DNA of 64,000 nt from Streptomyces shenzhenensis (GTDB lineage Bacteria; Actinomycetota; Actinomycetes; Streptomycetales; Streptomycetaceae): positions 1 to 64,000 of the forward strand of contig NZ_PENI01000022.1 of assembly GCF_003688995.1 (NCBI RefSeq). Reading direction: 5' to 3'. Under the pieces are notes generated by a model. That model saw only the letters and a list, made by a program, of their open reading frames with translations. It was not told the origin of the DNA and did no database searches. This document shows positions 42,128 through 50,458 of this stretch, piece after piece; the first letter of the stretch is position 1, and every line of letters begins with the position of its first letter. The translations under genes were made by a program, and so were the position numbers.

Positions 42128-43066
42128 TCAAGGCGCCGTGGTCGTCTCCGTCGGCATCCCGTCCACCGTGGGCCGGGGCTCGGACGCCCGCCGACGAGCG
42201 GCCGCACCGTCCGGGTCACGTCGGCGGCGTCTGGTGGCCAGCAGACCGTGGCGTGGGGCGAGGAGCCAGCACAGGATGAAAACGGCCGTCACGACCAGCA
42301 CGATCAGGCCGCCGGCGGCAAGGTTGTAGGCGTAGGACAGGTACAGGCCCACCGTCGCCGCTCCCGCGCCGATCGCGGGAGCGAGGACCATCATGGCGCC
42401 GATGCGGTCGGTCAGCAGTCGCGCACAGGCTGCGGGAGTGATGAGCAGGGCCAGGACGAGGATGTTGCCGACCGCCTGCAAGGAGATCACCACGGTGACC
42501 GTGACGAGCGCGTACAGCACGATGTCCAGGGCGAAGACGGGCAGGCCCGCGGCCCTCGCCGTCTCGCGGTCCAGGCTGACGGTGACCAGTTCCTTGTGCA
42601 CGGCCCCGGCCACCAGGAGCAGCAGCAGGCCCATCACCGCGACGGTGACGACATCGCTGTCGCTGATGCCCAGGATCTGCCCGAACAGGAAGGACTCCAG
42701 GGATCCGCTGTAGCCGGGGGCCGTGCTGAGGATGACGATGCCCAGGCCGAAGGCGGCGGCGAAGAACACGCCGATGACGCTGTCCTCCTTCAGGCGTCGG
42801 TTCTGCGAGAACACCGCGACCGCCAGCGCGGTGAGCAGGCCGGCGACGGCGCCGCCGAGGACCAGGTTGAAGTGGAGGACGAAGGCGACGGCCACGCCGG
42901 GGAAGACCGAGTGGGAGACCGCGTCGCCGATGAAGGCCATGCCGCGCAGGACGACGTGGGCGCCGATCACGCCGGAGACGATGCCGCACATGACGGCGAC
43001 CGCGAAGGCCCGCCGCATGAACAGGTGTTCCCACGGGGCGGTGAGAAAGTCCAGGACCGCGCTCAT
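42128..43066 (-). CDS. anchored-repeat ABC transporter permease (ZnuB-like metal permease)
   Basis: This 312-residue ABC-3 family (Pfam ABC-3/ZnuB) permease has about nine helices. Typical segments are AHVVLRGMAFIGDAVSHSVF in the first half and GNILVLALLITPAACARLL near the C-terminus. ATG 43066 overlaps the ATPase stop (ATGA). The last 35 residues are a polar arginine- and threonine-rich tail. This family with these neighbours is the permease of the actinobacterial 'anchored repeat' metal transporter. The Zur boxes upstream of the operon indicate zinc. Confidence 0.92.
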   Translation of the reverse strand: MSAVLDFLTAPWEHLFMRRAFAVAVMCGIVSGVIGAHVVLRGMAFIGDAVSHSVFPGVAVAFVLHFNLVLGGAVAGLLTALAVAVFSQNRRLKEDSVIGVFFAAAFGLGIVILSTAPGYSGSLESFLFGQILGISDSDVVTVAVMGLLLLLVAGAVHKELVTVSLDRETARAAGLPVFALDIVLYALVTVTVVISLQAVGNILVLALLITPAACARLLTDRIGAMMVLAPAIGAGAATVGLYLSYAYNLAAGGLIVLVVTAVFILCWLLAPRHGLLATRRRRRDPDGAAARRRASEPRPTVDGMPTETTTAP

Positions 43067-43818
43067 CGGGTCACCCCCAGGGATGTCAGCAATTGGTCGG
43101 ACCGGGTCACCCCGAACGCGCGCAGCCACACCGCCGGGTCCCGCAGGGTGTCGGGCGGACCGTCGGCGATCACGGTCTGGTTCAGCAGGCACAGTCTGCC
43201 GGCCATGTCCGCGGCCGCCGGCAGGTCGTGGGTCGTCATCAGCAACGCCTTGTCCTCTCGTCGGAGTTGCCGGAACAGGGCCGTGAGCAGTTCCTGGGTG
43301 GGCACGTCCAGACCGGTGAACGGCTCGTCGAGCAGCAGCAGTCGGGGGCGCAGAGCCAGTGCGCGGGCCACCAGGACACGCTGGCGCTGACCGCCGGAGA
43401 GTTCCCCGATGGGCCGGTGCCGCAGATCGGTCATCGCGACGCGTTCGAGTGCGTCGTGGACCGCTTCGCGGTCGGTGGCATGGGGGCGGCGCAGCCAGCC
43501 GATGGTGTGGGTACGGCCGGTGAGTACGGCCTTCTCCACCGACAGGGGGAAGTCCCAGGCGAACTCGTGGCGTTGGGGGACGTAGCCGACGGTCCCGCGG
43601 GCGCGGTCGGCGGGCTGCCCCTGGAGGTGGACGACACCGCTGTGGGGGGTGAGCAGGCCCAGGACGGTGCGCAGCAGGGTGGTCTTGCCTGCTCCGTTGG
43701 GCCCGATCAGGCCGACCAGTTCGCCGGTGCGCACGGTCAGGTCGACGCCGTTCAGGGCCAGGCGTCCGCCCAGTTCCACCGCGAGGGACCGCACGTCCAG
43801 GATGGGGGTGTCGGTCAT
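43063..43818 (-). CDS. anchored-repeat ABC transporter ATP-binding protein (ZnuC-like)
   Basis: The 251-residue ATPase runs from ATG 43818. It has Walker A GPNGAGKTTLL, the Q-loop in GYVPQRHEF, signature LSGGQRQRVLV, Walker B LLLLDEPFTGLD and switch H in LMTTHDLPAA. DEPFTGLD is typical of ZnuC/MntB-type metal importers. The gene overlaps both neighbours by 4 bases. Longer readings upstream overlap the anchored protein and are not coding. Confidence 0.93.
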   Translation of the reverse strand: MTDTPILDVRSLAVELGGRLALNGVDLTVRTGELVGLIGPNGAGKTTLLRTVLGLLTPHSGVVHLQGQPADRARGTVGYVPQRHEFAWDFPLSVEKAVLTGRTHTIGWLRRPHATDREAVHDALERVAMTDLRHRPIGELSGGQRQRVLVARALALRPRLLLLDEPFTGLDVPTQELLTALFRQLRREDKALLMTTHDLPAAADMAGRLCLLNQTVIADGPPDTLRDPAVWLRAFGVTRSDQLLTSLGVTR

Positions 43819-44738
43819 GTCGCGTCCCCTTCGGTTGCCCCGTGCTGCATGGTGTGCTCCCGGCGGGGGCCGCGGCGCCGGATGACGACCGCGGCCAGTA
43901 CGGTCACGGCTGCCGCGGCACCGAGTCCCCACCACAGCAGGTCGTGGGAGGCGGTGCCGGACGGGGATTCCGGCGTGTCCGCGGTGGGGACGGCGGGGGT
44001 CCTGGCGGCGAACGCCTTGCGCGGATCCTGCGGGCCGACGGAGAACCTGAGGGTTCGGGTGTCGGTGTGGCTGGCGCCGTCCTTGGTCTGCGCGCTCATC
44101 CGGATCTGCAGCAGGTAGGTGCCGGGTCGGGTGAAGGCCCAGTTGCCGTGGACGTGGCTGTTGACCTCGATGCCTGTCTCCTGGGGGAGCTTCTTGCGCC
44201 CGTCGAAGACGACGCTGGGCGTGCCGAAGCTGCCGTTGAGGAACAGGATGAAGTCGCCCGGGCCCTGTACGCCGGTGAGCTGCCAGGTCACTTCGCGGTC
44301 GACGGTGGCGGCGACCCTGGGTTCCTGGCTGTTCCAGCCCGGCCAGAGAACGCCCTCGTGCTGTACCTGGGGCAGCAGCCAGACCTGGTCGCCCGGCGTC
44401 CCCAGGAAGGCGAACGACTTGTCCTCGGGCACTTCGACCTTCGCCATGTCGTTGACGTGCAGGACGACATCGTCGGTGGTGCGCCACATGGCGGGCTTGC
44501 CGGTGTCGTCACGGATCTGCACGGTCCACCGGCCGTGGTCGAAGCGCGGCCCCAGGTCGATATGGCCGTCGCCGATGACGGTGCGGCCCCGGCCGGTCTC
44601 CGCGGCCGCGTCGGACTCGGCGCCCGGCGTCGGGGATTCGGCCTGGGCCGGGGCAGCTCCCAGCGGGCCGGCGGCGGCCAGCAGGGCGCCGGCCAGGAGC
44701 AGCGCGGCGGTACGGAGTCGGTATCGGGTGCTGTTCAC
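43815..44738 (-). CDS. choice-of-anchor M domain protein with C-terminal membrane anchor
   Basis: The 307-residue protein starts at GTG 44738, overlapping the binding-protein stop. It has an N-terminal signal peptide (cleavage near APAQAES) and one choice-of-anchor M domain with GDGHIDLG, FLGTPGDQVWLLPQV, GVLWPGWNSQEP and HVHGNWAFTRPGTY. After a short linker, a transmembrane helix (LLWWGLGAAAAVTVLAAVVI) and an RRR-rich cytoplasmic tail follow, without a sortase motif. It is thus membrane-tethered next to the permease. The H-x-H-x-N-W and G-H-x-D motifs may form a metal site. The role is probably to hand zinc to the transporter. Confidence 0.85.
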   Translation of the reverse strand: MNSTRYRLRTAALLLAGALLAAAGPLGAAPAQAESPTPGAESDAAAETGRGRTVIGDGHIDLGPRFDHGRWTVQIRDDTGKPAMWRTTDDVVLHVNDMAKVEVPEDKSFAFLGTPGDQVWLLPQVQHEGVLWPGWNSQEPRVAATVDREVTWQLTGVQGPGDFILFLNGSFGTPSVVFDGRKKLPQETGIEVNSHVHGNWAFTRPGTYLLQIRMSAQTKDGASHTDTRTLRFSVGPQDPRKAFAARTPAVPTADTPESPSGTASHDLLWWGLGAAAAVTVLAAVVIRRRGPRREHTMQHGATEGDAT

Positions 44739-46306
44739 TGCTTGCCGCCTCCGAGGCACGAAAGGAGCTCGTCCGCGTTGTGCCGCATCATGTCGGTGTA
44801 GTGCCGGGTGTGCTCGTCGAAGGCGTCGCCGTAGAGCATGCACACCTTGACGTGCTGGTCCTTGGCGACCTGGGTGAGCACGGTGGCGCGCTGGACCAGG
44901 TTGGGTTCCATGAACACGGCCGGGACGCCGAGGTTCTTGATCGTGCGGGAGAGCTTCTCGACGTCTCCCGCGCTTGGCTCCTGGGCGGGGTTGGGGACGA
45001 CGAAGCCGGCGACGGTCATGCCGTAGGCGTCGGCGAGATATCCGAACGCGTCATGAGTGGTGATCAACTGCCGCCGGTCCGCCGGGATCTCGGCGATCCG
45101 GTCGCGGACATAGCCGTCGAGGCTGTCGAGTCGGCCCTCGTATTTTCGGGTGTTCGTGTCGTAGGCCGCGGCGCCCTTGGCGTCCTGTTTCTTCAGGGTG
45201 TCCCGGATCAGTTGCACATACGCCTTGGTGTTCTGCACGTCCTGCCACAGGTGCGGGTCGATCTCGCCGTGCACATGCTTGCCCAGGACGGCCTGGGGCA
45301 ACTGGTAGATCTCCGCGCCCGGCCGGCCGAGGAAGGCGAACTGCTCGCCGGAGGGGACCTTGTCCAGGGCGCGGTTGGGGACGTCGATGACGACGTCACC
45401 GGGAGGTATCTCCTCTTGTTCCTTGCCGTCGGTGCGCAGGTCGGTGAAAGCGGACATCCGGCCGTTGTCGATATTGACGGTGAGGTCGGTGTGGCCGTCG
45501 TCCAGGATGGTGTCCTTCGGGCCTGCCACGGTGTGCGGGTCGACGCCGACCGCGAAGGTGAAGGTGCCCTTGCCGATCGGCTGGGGTGTGCCCCCGGGGT
45601 TCTTCAGCTTGGCTTCCAGGGTGAGCTTGTACACCCCGGGTTCGGTGAACGCCCAGTTCAGGTGGGTGTGCGCGGCAGGCGGCAGGCTGGTGGTGTCGTG
45701 TGCGGTGAAGCCGTCGGCGGAGTTGAAGTAGATGGCCGGCCGGCCCAGGGACTCGGTCAGGTAGGCCACCAGATCGCCGGGGCCCCGCACCTCGGTGGCC
45801 GACAGCAGTACGTCCGAGGAGCGGGTCGCGCCGCGGTCTTCACCCTCCCCTCGGACACGCAGGCCCAGCCAGATCACATCGAGGCCGATGTTCTCGACCA
45901 GGGGGATGACATTCGCGCCGTAGGTTTCCGATGCCTCGGCGAGGGAGACATTGGGGGTTCCCTCACGGGCGTTGGAGTCGATGGTCTTGATCAGCGCGTG
46001 TTCTTCGAGGAGCAGGTGGTTGGTGAAGGTGACGTCGGCCTTGGAGACGGCGTCGGCGTCCTTGGGAGTGGGCTCGTAGGAATGCGGGTCGCCACCGGGC
46101 GGCACGATCGAGTCGACCTGAACACGGTTGCCGCCGACCTGTCGCACGAGGTCGGCGAGAATCTCGGTGGTGGTCACCACGCGCACGGCCGCGTCGGGAT
46201 TGTCGGCGTCGGCCGCGGGCCGGGCGTGTCCCGTGCAGCCGGTCAGGGTGACACCGAGGACCGCCGTGGCGGCGAGTGCCCGGATCGTCGGGCGGGGCAA
46301 GCGCAT
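44735..46306 (-). CDS. ZnuA-like metal-binding lipoprotein with inserted, permuted choice-of-anchor M domain
   Basis: The 523-residue protein starts at ATG 46306, with lipobox LTGC (C24). Residues about 40-140 and 342-523 form a cluster A-I zinc/manganese binding protein: H75 in DPHSYEPTP, H346 and H352 around HGEIDPHLW, the histidine in ITTHDAFGY and the C-terminal aspartate in LYGDAFDEH. Residues about 141-341 are an inserted choice-of-anchor M domain with HTHLNW (H213, H215) and GHTD (H272), but with its two halves in reversed order. It is part of a 4-base-overlap operon with the anchored protein, ATPase and permease. Confidence 0.9.
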   Translation of the reverse strand: MRLPRPTIRALAATAVLGVTLTGCTGHARPAADADNPDAAVRVVTTTEILADLVRQVGGNRVQVDSIVPPGGDPHSYEPTPKDADAVSKADVTFTNHLLLEEHALIKTIDSNAREGTPNVSLAEASETYGANVIPLVENIGLDVIWLGLRVRGEGEDRGATRSSDVLLSATEVRGPGDLVAYLTESLGRPAIYFNSADGFTAHDTTSLPPAAHTHLNWAFTEPGVYKLTLEAKLKNPGGTPQPIGKGTFTFAVGVDPHTVAGPKDTILDDGHTDLTVNIDNGRMSAFTDLRTDGKEQEEIPPGDVVIDVPNRALDKVPSGEQFAFLGRPGAEIYQLPQAVLGKHVHGEIDPHLWQDVQNTKAYVQLIRDTLKKQDAKGAAAYDTNTRKYEGRLDSLDGYVRDRIAEIPADRRQLITTHDAFGYLADAYGMTVAGFVVPNPAQEPSAGDVEKLSRTIKNLGVPAVFMEPNLVQRATVLTQVAKDQHVKVCMLYGDAFDEHTRHYTDMMRHNADELLSCLGGGKQ

Positions 46307-46329
46307 GAGTAACGGACTCCCTGGGCAGG

Positions 46330-46366
46330 GGGCGGCGCCGGTAAGGGGAGGAGGCCGGCGCCGCCC
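46330..46366 (-). terminator. hairpin 2 between surface-protein gene and transporter genes
   Basis: A perfect 12-bp stem GGGCGGCGCCGG with its complement around a 13-nt loop lies 24 bases before the binding-protein start. It is probably a partial terminator or processing stop. Confidence 0.5.
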
Positions 46367-46373
46367 GGGAAGA

Positions 46374-46403
46374 GTGCCCGCCACCCTGTGTGAGGGCGGG
46401 CAC
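46374..46403 (-). terminator. hairpin 1 just after the LAHTG surface-protein gene
   Basis: A perfect 9-bp stem GTGCCCGCC/GGCGGGCAC with a 12-nt loop begins 5 bases after the stop codon of the 46408-48123 gene, read on the minus strand. Confidence 0.5.
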
Positions 46404-46407
46404 CCGT

Positions 46408-48123
46408 TCATGACTGAAAGTCGCCGCGCGACGCGGCGGCAGCGGTGCGCCGACGGGCCGCGCCGCTCACACCGACGGCGGCGGCGCCGCCGAGCACAAG
46501 CGCTCCGGCCCCGAGCGCGAGGGCCTGGGCCGGGCCACTGCCGGTGTGGGCAAGGCTGCCACCGGAGCCGCTGCCGGAGCCTGACGAGCCGGAACCGTTG
46601 GAGGCCGACCCGTTCGATGATCCGCCCTTGTCGACTCCGCCGGTCGATCCGCCTGTTCCTGCGCTGGAGCCTCCGTCACCGCTGCCACCCCCTGGAGTGA
46701 CCCCGGAGACATCGACGTCACCGACGGCGAAGGTGTAGGTGCGGGTGTCCGTGGTGGTCGTGCCCGTCGGCAGCGTGCCGCTGAGCTGGAACGTCAGCTT
46801 GTAGACGCCCTGCTTGCCGAAGCCCCAGTTGGCGTGCGCGTGGACGCCGAGGCTGACCTTCCGGGAGTCGGGAAGACCGTCGGCGCTGTTGTACAGGACC
46901 TGCGCCCCGCCCAGGCCTGCGGTCTCCCAGACGGCAAGCGGTCCCGGTCCGCTGACCTTCGTCAGCTTCATGTCGATGGGACCCTTGAGGTCACCGCTGC
47001 CGAGCGCCTCGGTGTTCCATCCGGCCCACACCACGCCCTGCTTCTGGACCTGGGGGATCAGCCAGAAGTCGCTGCCGGGCTCGCCGAGGAAGGCGTAGCC
47101 GCTGCTGCTCGGCACCTTCTCCTTGGCCTGCGGCCTGACATGGACGACCACCGACGAGGGCTCCCGCCAGATGATGTCGCCGGGGTCACGGCTGTCCTTG
47201 AACAGGGCCCGCAGCTTCCCGTCGACCATCTTCCCCGCTATCGCATCGACGTGTCCGTCGTCGATGACGACCCGCTGCGTGGCAATTCCCGTGCTGGTGG
47301 CGGACCGAGCCGCCGCGGAGGAGGACCGGCCGTCGCTCTTGCGGACGTTCTCGGAGCTCTCGCCGCTGTGCTCAGCCGCTGTCGGGGCGGGCGACGGCGC
47401 AGTGGAGACGGGAGGCTGCGATGCGGTGTCCGTCGCGACCCGGACCGTCCACTGCTGGGTGGCCGTCGTGGTCCTGCCGTTCGCCAGGTGTGCCGTGGCC
47501 TGCGAGGTGAGGCGGTAGGTGCCGGGCCGGGTGAAGGCCCAGGCGACTTCGCCCGTGCCGGCGGCCGGCAGCGGCTGTGCGTCGGGGAATCCATCGGCGC
47601 TGTCGAACAGGACGTGCGGAGCCGTGGTGGCCGCGTCGGTCGTGGCTTCCCCCGGCGGCGCGAACACCACGGCGTCGCCGGGCCCTTCGATATCGGTGAA
47701 CGCCCATTCCACGTCGCCGTCGGCGAGTTGGTCCGCGGATACACCGGTGGTGTCCCACTGCGGACCTGTCGGGGTGGTCCCCAGTCCGGTCGCGGCTCCG
47801 TCCAGCACCCATATCGGGTCACCGGGCCGGCCGAGGAAGGCGTACTCCTCCCCCGCCGGTACGACGGTCTCGGTGTCCGATCCCAGTTCGAGGTCCACCG
47901 CAGGCTCATTGGCCGGCGAAGTCCGGGTGCCCGTACCGTTCTTCAGCCTCAGCGACAACGCGTCGGCATCGAGGGCCACCACCACCTGCGGCGCCGGGCC
48001 GGGCAGCGCCCTTGTCCCGTCGTCGGACGTGCCGGCGAAAGCTGCCGGAGACAGTGTGGCGGCCAGCACGACCGATCCGAGTGCCCCGGCCGCTGCCCCG
48101 CGCGAATTCCTGGCTGATGCCAT
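46408..48123 (-). CDS. LAHTG-anchored surface protein with two choice-of-anchor M domains
   Basis: The 571-residue protein has a signal peptide (cleaved near AAFAGTS). Domain 1 (about 45-235) keeps FLGRPGDPIWVLDG and FTRPGTYRL but has lost both motifs (ALDADAL and TGEVAWAF in place of GHxD and HxHxNW). After a serine-rich linker, domain 2 (about 280-470) has DDGHVDAI, FLGEPGSDFWLIPQV and HAHANWGFGKQGVY. A glycine/serine-rich spacer leads to LAHTG, a hydrophobic helix and an RRR tail, a sortase E-type cell-wall sorting signal. The protein should be linked to peptidoglycan. Confidence 0.87.
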   Translation of the reverse strand: MASARNSRGAAAGALGSVVLAATLSPAAFAGTSDDGTRALPGPAPQVVVALDADALSLRLKNGTGTRTSPANEPAVDLELGSDTETVVPAGEEYAFLGRPGDPIWVLDGAATGLGTTPTGPQWDTTGVSADQLADGDVEWAFTDIEGPGDAVVFAPPGEATTDAATTAPHVLFDSADGFPDAQPLPAAGTGEVAWAFTRPGTYRLTSQATAHLANGRTTTATQQWTVRVATDTASQPPVSTAPSPAPTAAEHSGESSENVRKSDGRSSSAAARSATSTGIATQRVVIDDGHVDAIAGKMVDGKLRALFKDSRDPGDIIWREPSSVVVHVRPQAKEKVPSSSGYAFLGEPGSDFWLIPQVQKQGVVWAGWNTEALGSGDLKGPIDMKLTKVSGPGPLAVWETAGLGGAQVLYNSADGLPDSRKVSLGVHAHANWGFGKQGVYKLTFQLSGTLPTGTTTTDTRTYTFAVGDVDVSGVTPGGGSGDGGSSAGTGGSTGGVDKGGSSNGSASNGSGSSGSGSGSGGSLAHTGSGPAQALALGAGALVLGGAAAVGVSGAARRRTAAAASRGDFQS

Positions 48124-48209
48124 GGGGTTGAGTTCTCCTCGTCCAGCGACACCGCGCGCCCGGCGCAGCTCGCACAGGTCTCGTCTTGATGGGCCGGAAG
48201 GCGGTGGGA

Positions 48210-48248
48210 CCGCCCGGGTTCAGCAGGGCCACGCGCGAACCCGGGCGG
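48210..48248 (-). terminator. hairpin between the two surface-protein genes
   Basis: A perfect 12-bp stem CCGCCCGGGTTC with its complement and a 15-nt loop lies 20 bases after the stop of the LAATG protein gene on the minus strand. Confidence 0.55.
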
Positions 48249-48267
48249 CCGTCTTCTCCCCTCCGGG

Positions 48268-49527
48268 TCAGGCAGAGGCGTCCCCGGTCGGCCCGGACGC
48301 CCCGCGTGCCTTGCGGCGGTGCAGATACACCGTGGTACCCGCGCCCGCTGCCAGCAGGGCCGCTCCGGTCAGGCCCAGCGGGACAGCCGTCCCGGCCCCG
48401 GTGGCCGCCAGCTCCTTGCCCGACGTCCCGCCCTTCACGGAAGCCCCGCCAGTGGTCCCGGAGGGTTCGTCCGCGGAACCACCACTCGTGGAACCCCCGT
48501 CCGTGGAACCCCCGTCCGTGGACCCGCCACCCACGGAACCACCATCTACGGAACCACCACCTGTGGAACCGCCGCCCGTTGATCCACCGCCGGTAGACCC
48601 ACCGCCCGTGGCACCGCCGTCTGCAGACCCACCATCCGTGGCACCGCCACCGGTTGATCCACCATCGGTGGAACCGCCATCAGTAGCCCCACCGTCCGTA
48701 GATCCGCCCCCTGTGGCACCACCGTCCGTGGACCCACCCCCGGTCGCGCCACCGTCCGTGGACCCACCTGGGTCCTCGTCTCCGGGCAGGGGAACCTCGT
48801 CGGGGTCGACGTCACCCACGGCCATGGTGAAGACCTGGCTGTCGGAGACCTCCGCACCGGAGCTGAGCTGGGCCTTGAAGGTGAACGTCATGCGGTAGAC
48901 GCCCTCCTCGGTGAAGACCCAGTTGGCGTGCTCGTGGGTGCGAGCCGGCACCTCGTAGGCGTCGGGGAGGCCGTCGCGGGTGTCGAATCGCATCATCGGC
49001 TCGCCGAAGGGGGACCACTCGAAGATCAGCAGTCCGCCCGGACCCTCCACCTTGTCCAATGCGAGGGTGAAGTTCCCCTGGATGTCGGTGTTCTGGAACG
49101 CCTCGGTGCTCCAGCCGGCCCACAGCACCTCGGGGTCCTGCGTCTGGGGAATGGCGTAGAAGGTGTCGCCTGCGTCACCGATGAAGGACAGCCCGTCCGC
49201 CGGATCCGGCACCGTCTGCTTGCCTCGGGACGTCAGATGCATGATCACCGAGTTCGGCTCGCGCCAGACGACGTCGCTGGTCCTGCTGTCCTTGAACAAG
49301 GTGCGGAACTCGCCGTCCACCAAGCGTGGCGCGATGGCGTCGACATGCCCCGTGTCGATCACGATGCGCTCGTCGGCCACCTCACTCGTCGCCGTCTCCG
49401 CCGCATACGCCGCGGGAGCGGCATACGTCACAGTGCTGCCGTGACCGGCCGGTGCCACTGAGACAACCCCGGCCGCGGTCAGAGCCAGCACCCCCATCAC
49501 GTACGCGGACCGCGTAGTCGCTCTCAT
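48268..49527 (-). CDS. LAATG-anchored surface protein with choice-of-anchor M domain and glycine-rich repeat stalk
   Basis: The 419-residue protein has a signal peptide (cleavage near AYAAET). One choice-of-anchor M domain follows (about 50-250), with DTGHVDAI, SFIGDAGDTFYAIPQT, VLWAGWSTEA and HEHANWVFTEEGVYRM. A stalk of some 110 residues is built from repeats of the type GGSTDGGATG. LAATG, a hydrophobic helix and an RRK-rich tail make a sortase E-type signal. It is the first gene after the Zur box at 49626. The stalk would lift the domain through the cell wall. Confidence 0.88.
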   Translation of the reverse strand: MRATTRSAYVMGVLALTAAGVVSVAPAGHGSTVTYAAPAAYAAETATSEVADERIVIDTGHVDAIAPRLVDGEFRTLFKDSRTSDVVWREPNSVIMHLTSRGKQTVPDPADGLSFIGDAGDTFYAIPQTQDPEVLWAGWSTEAFQNTDIQGNFTLALDKVEGPGGLLIFEWSPFGEPMMRFDTRDGLPDAYEVPARTHEHANWVFTEEGVYRMTFTFKAQLSSGAEVSDSQVFTMAVGDVDPDEVPLPGDEDPGGSTDGGATGGGSTDGGATGGGSTDGGATDGGSTDGGSTGGGATDGGSADGGATGGGSTGGGSTGGGSTGGGSVDGGSVGGGSTDGGSTDGGSTSGGSADEPSGTTGGASVKGGTSGKELAATGAGTAVPLGLTGAALLAAGAGTTVYLHRRKARGASGPTGDASA

Positions 49528-49625
49528 CGCCCCTCATCTGCTCACGAGGCCGCACCGCTTCAGGCGGGCGGCGTCCACGGAGGAGGGAACTCCTCACGTG
49601 GGACTGCGGCACACACTAGGCAGGA

Positions 49626-49640
49626 TGGTAATCATTTTCA
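49626..49640 (-). promoter_or_regulatory. Zur box upstream of the anchored-repeat operon
   Basis: TGGTAATCATTTTCA (the reverse strand reads TGAAAATGATTACCA) matches the Streptomyces Zur pattern TGAAAATGATTTTCA closely. It lies about 100 bases before the minus-strand surface-protein start and predicts derepression in zinc limitation. Confidence 0.8.
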
Positions 49641-49729
49641 ATAGCCTCTGCCACCCCCGGGCCGGGCATGCGGCCCAACCCGAGTCATCGACACCGGGGT
49701 TGACCCTCCACACCCTTGCGGGAAGTTTT

Positions 49730-49744
49730 TGAAAATGATTATCA
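49730..49744 (+). promoter_or_regulatory. Zur box upstream of the small secreted proteins
   Basis: TGAAAATGATTATCA is a near-perfect match to the Zur consensus, 47 bases before the GTG at 49791. With the box at 49626 it serves the divergent promoters. Confidence 0.85.
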
Positions 49745-49790
49745 TCTCGTCCATCGTGGTCCACGAGGGACCACTGGAGAGGAGACTTCC

Positions 49791-50444
49791 GTGCGCCATC
49801 CTGTTCGCCTGCTGATAACGGCAGGTGTCGTGGCCGGGACGCTGATCGCCGGAGCACCGGTGCAGGCGGCCGACCAGGTCGTACTGAGCAAGGGCCACGT
49901 CGATGTGATCGGCGTCGGCTACGTGGACGGGGAACTCGAACTCGCGGTCCACGACGGGAGTTCGGGCGTGGAGGTCGAGTACGCCCCCGAGGACGTCCGG
50001 CTGCAGGCGCTTCCCGCCGCCGAGACCACCGTTCCCAGCGACCCCGCGTACGCCTTCCTCGGCAAGGCCGGCAGCCCGGTCTGGGTGCTCCCGGAGGCCC
50101 AGAACCCGGACCTGCTGTGGGCCGGCTTCGGTGCCGAGGAACTCGCGTCCGGCGTGCTTCAGAACGACACCGTCGACGTCAAGTTCCTGTCCTTGCAGGG
50201 CCCGGGCAAGCTCGCCGTCTACACCGACGACGTCTTCGGCTCCCCGGAGACGATCCTGGTCAACAGCGGCGACGGCCTGCCCGACACCGTCACGCTGCAC
50301 GCCGGTGACCACTCCCACGCGAACTGGGCCTTCACCCGGGCCGGTACCTACAAGATCCGTGTCAAGCTCTGCGGCCACCTCGCCGCCGACGGCCAGTCCG
50401 TGCATTCCCGCACCGCGACCTACACCTTCAATGTCCTGAACTAG
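49791..50444 (+). CDS. small secreted choice-of-anchor M domain protein
   Basis: The 217-residue protein starts at GTG 49791 after GAGAGGAGAC. A Sec signal peptide is cleaved near VQAAD. The rest is one choice-of-anchor M domain with SKGHVDVI (H36, D38), FLGKAGSPVWVLPEA, LLWAGFG, SGDGLPD and HSHANWAF (H174, H176, N178). There is no membrane helix or sortase signal, so it should be freely secreted. A single cysteine (C194) is unpaired. The Zur box 47 bases upstream suggests a zinc-scavenging role. The next gene is a paralogue 14 bases downstream. Confidence 0.87.
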   Translation: MRHPVRLLITAGVVAGTLIAGAPVQAADQVVLSKGHVDVIGVGYVDGELELAVHDGSSGVEVEYAPEDVRLQALPAAETTVPSDPAYAFLGKAGSPVWVLPEAQNPDLLWAGFGAEELASGVLQNDTVDVKFLSLQGPGKLAVYTDDVFGSPETILVNSGDGLPDTVTLHAGDHSHANWAFTRAGTYKIRVKLCGHLAADGQSVHSRTATYTFNVLN

Positions 50445-50458
50445 AAGGAGCAGCATCC

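Noticed and set aside
48440..48780. CRISPR-like or satellite repeat at the surface-protein gene
   Set aside because: The repeats are in frame and code for the Gly/Ser/Thr-rich stalk before the LAATG signal. There are no spacer-repeat units or cas genes.
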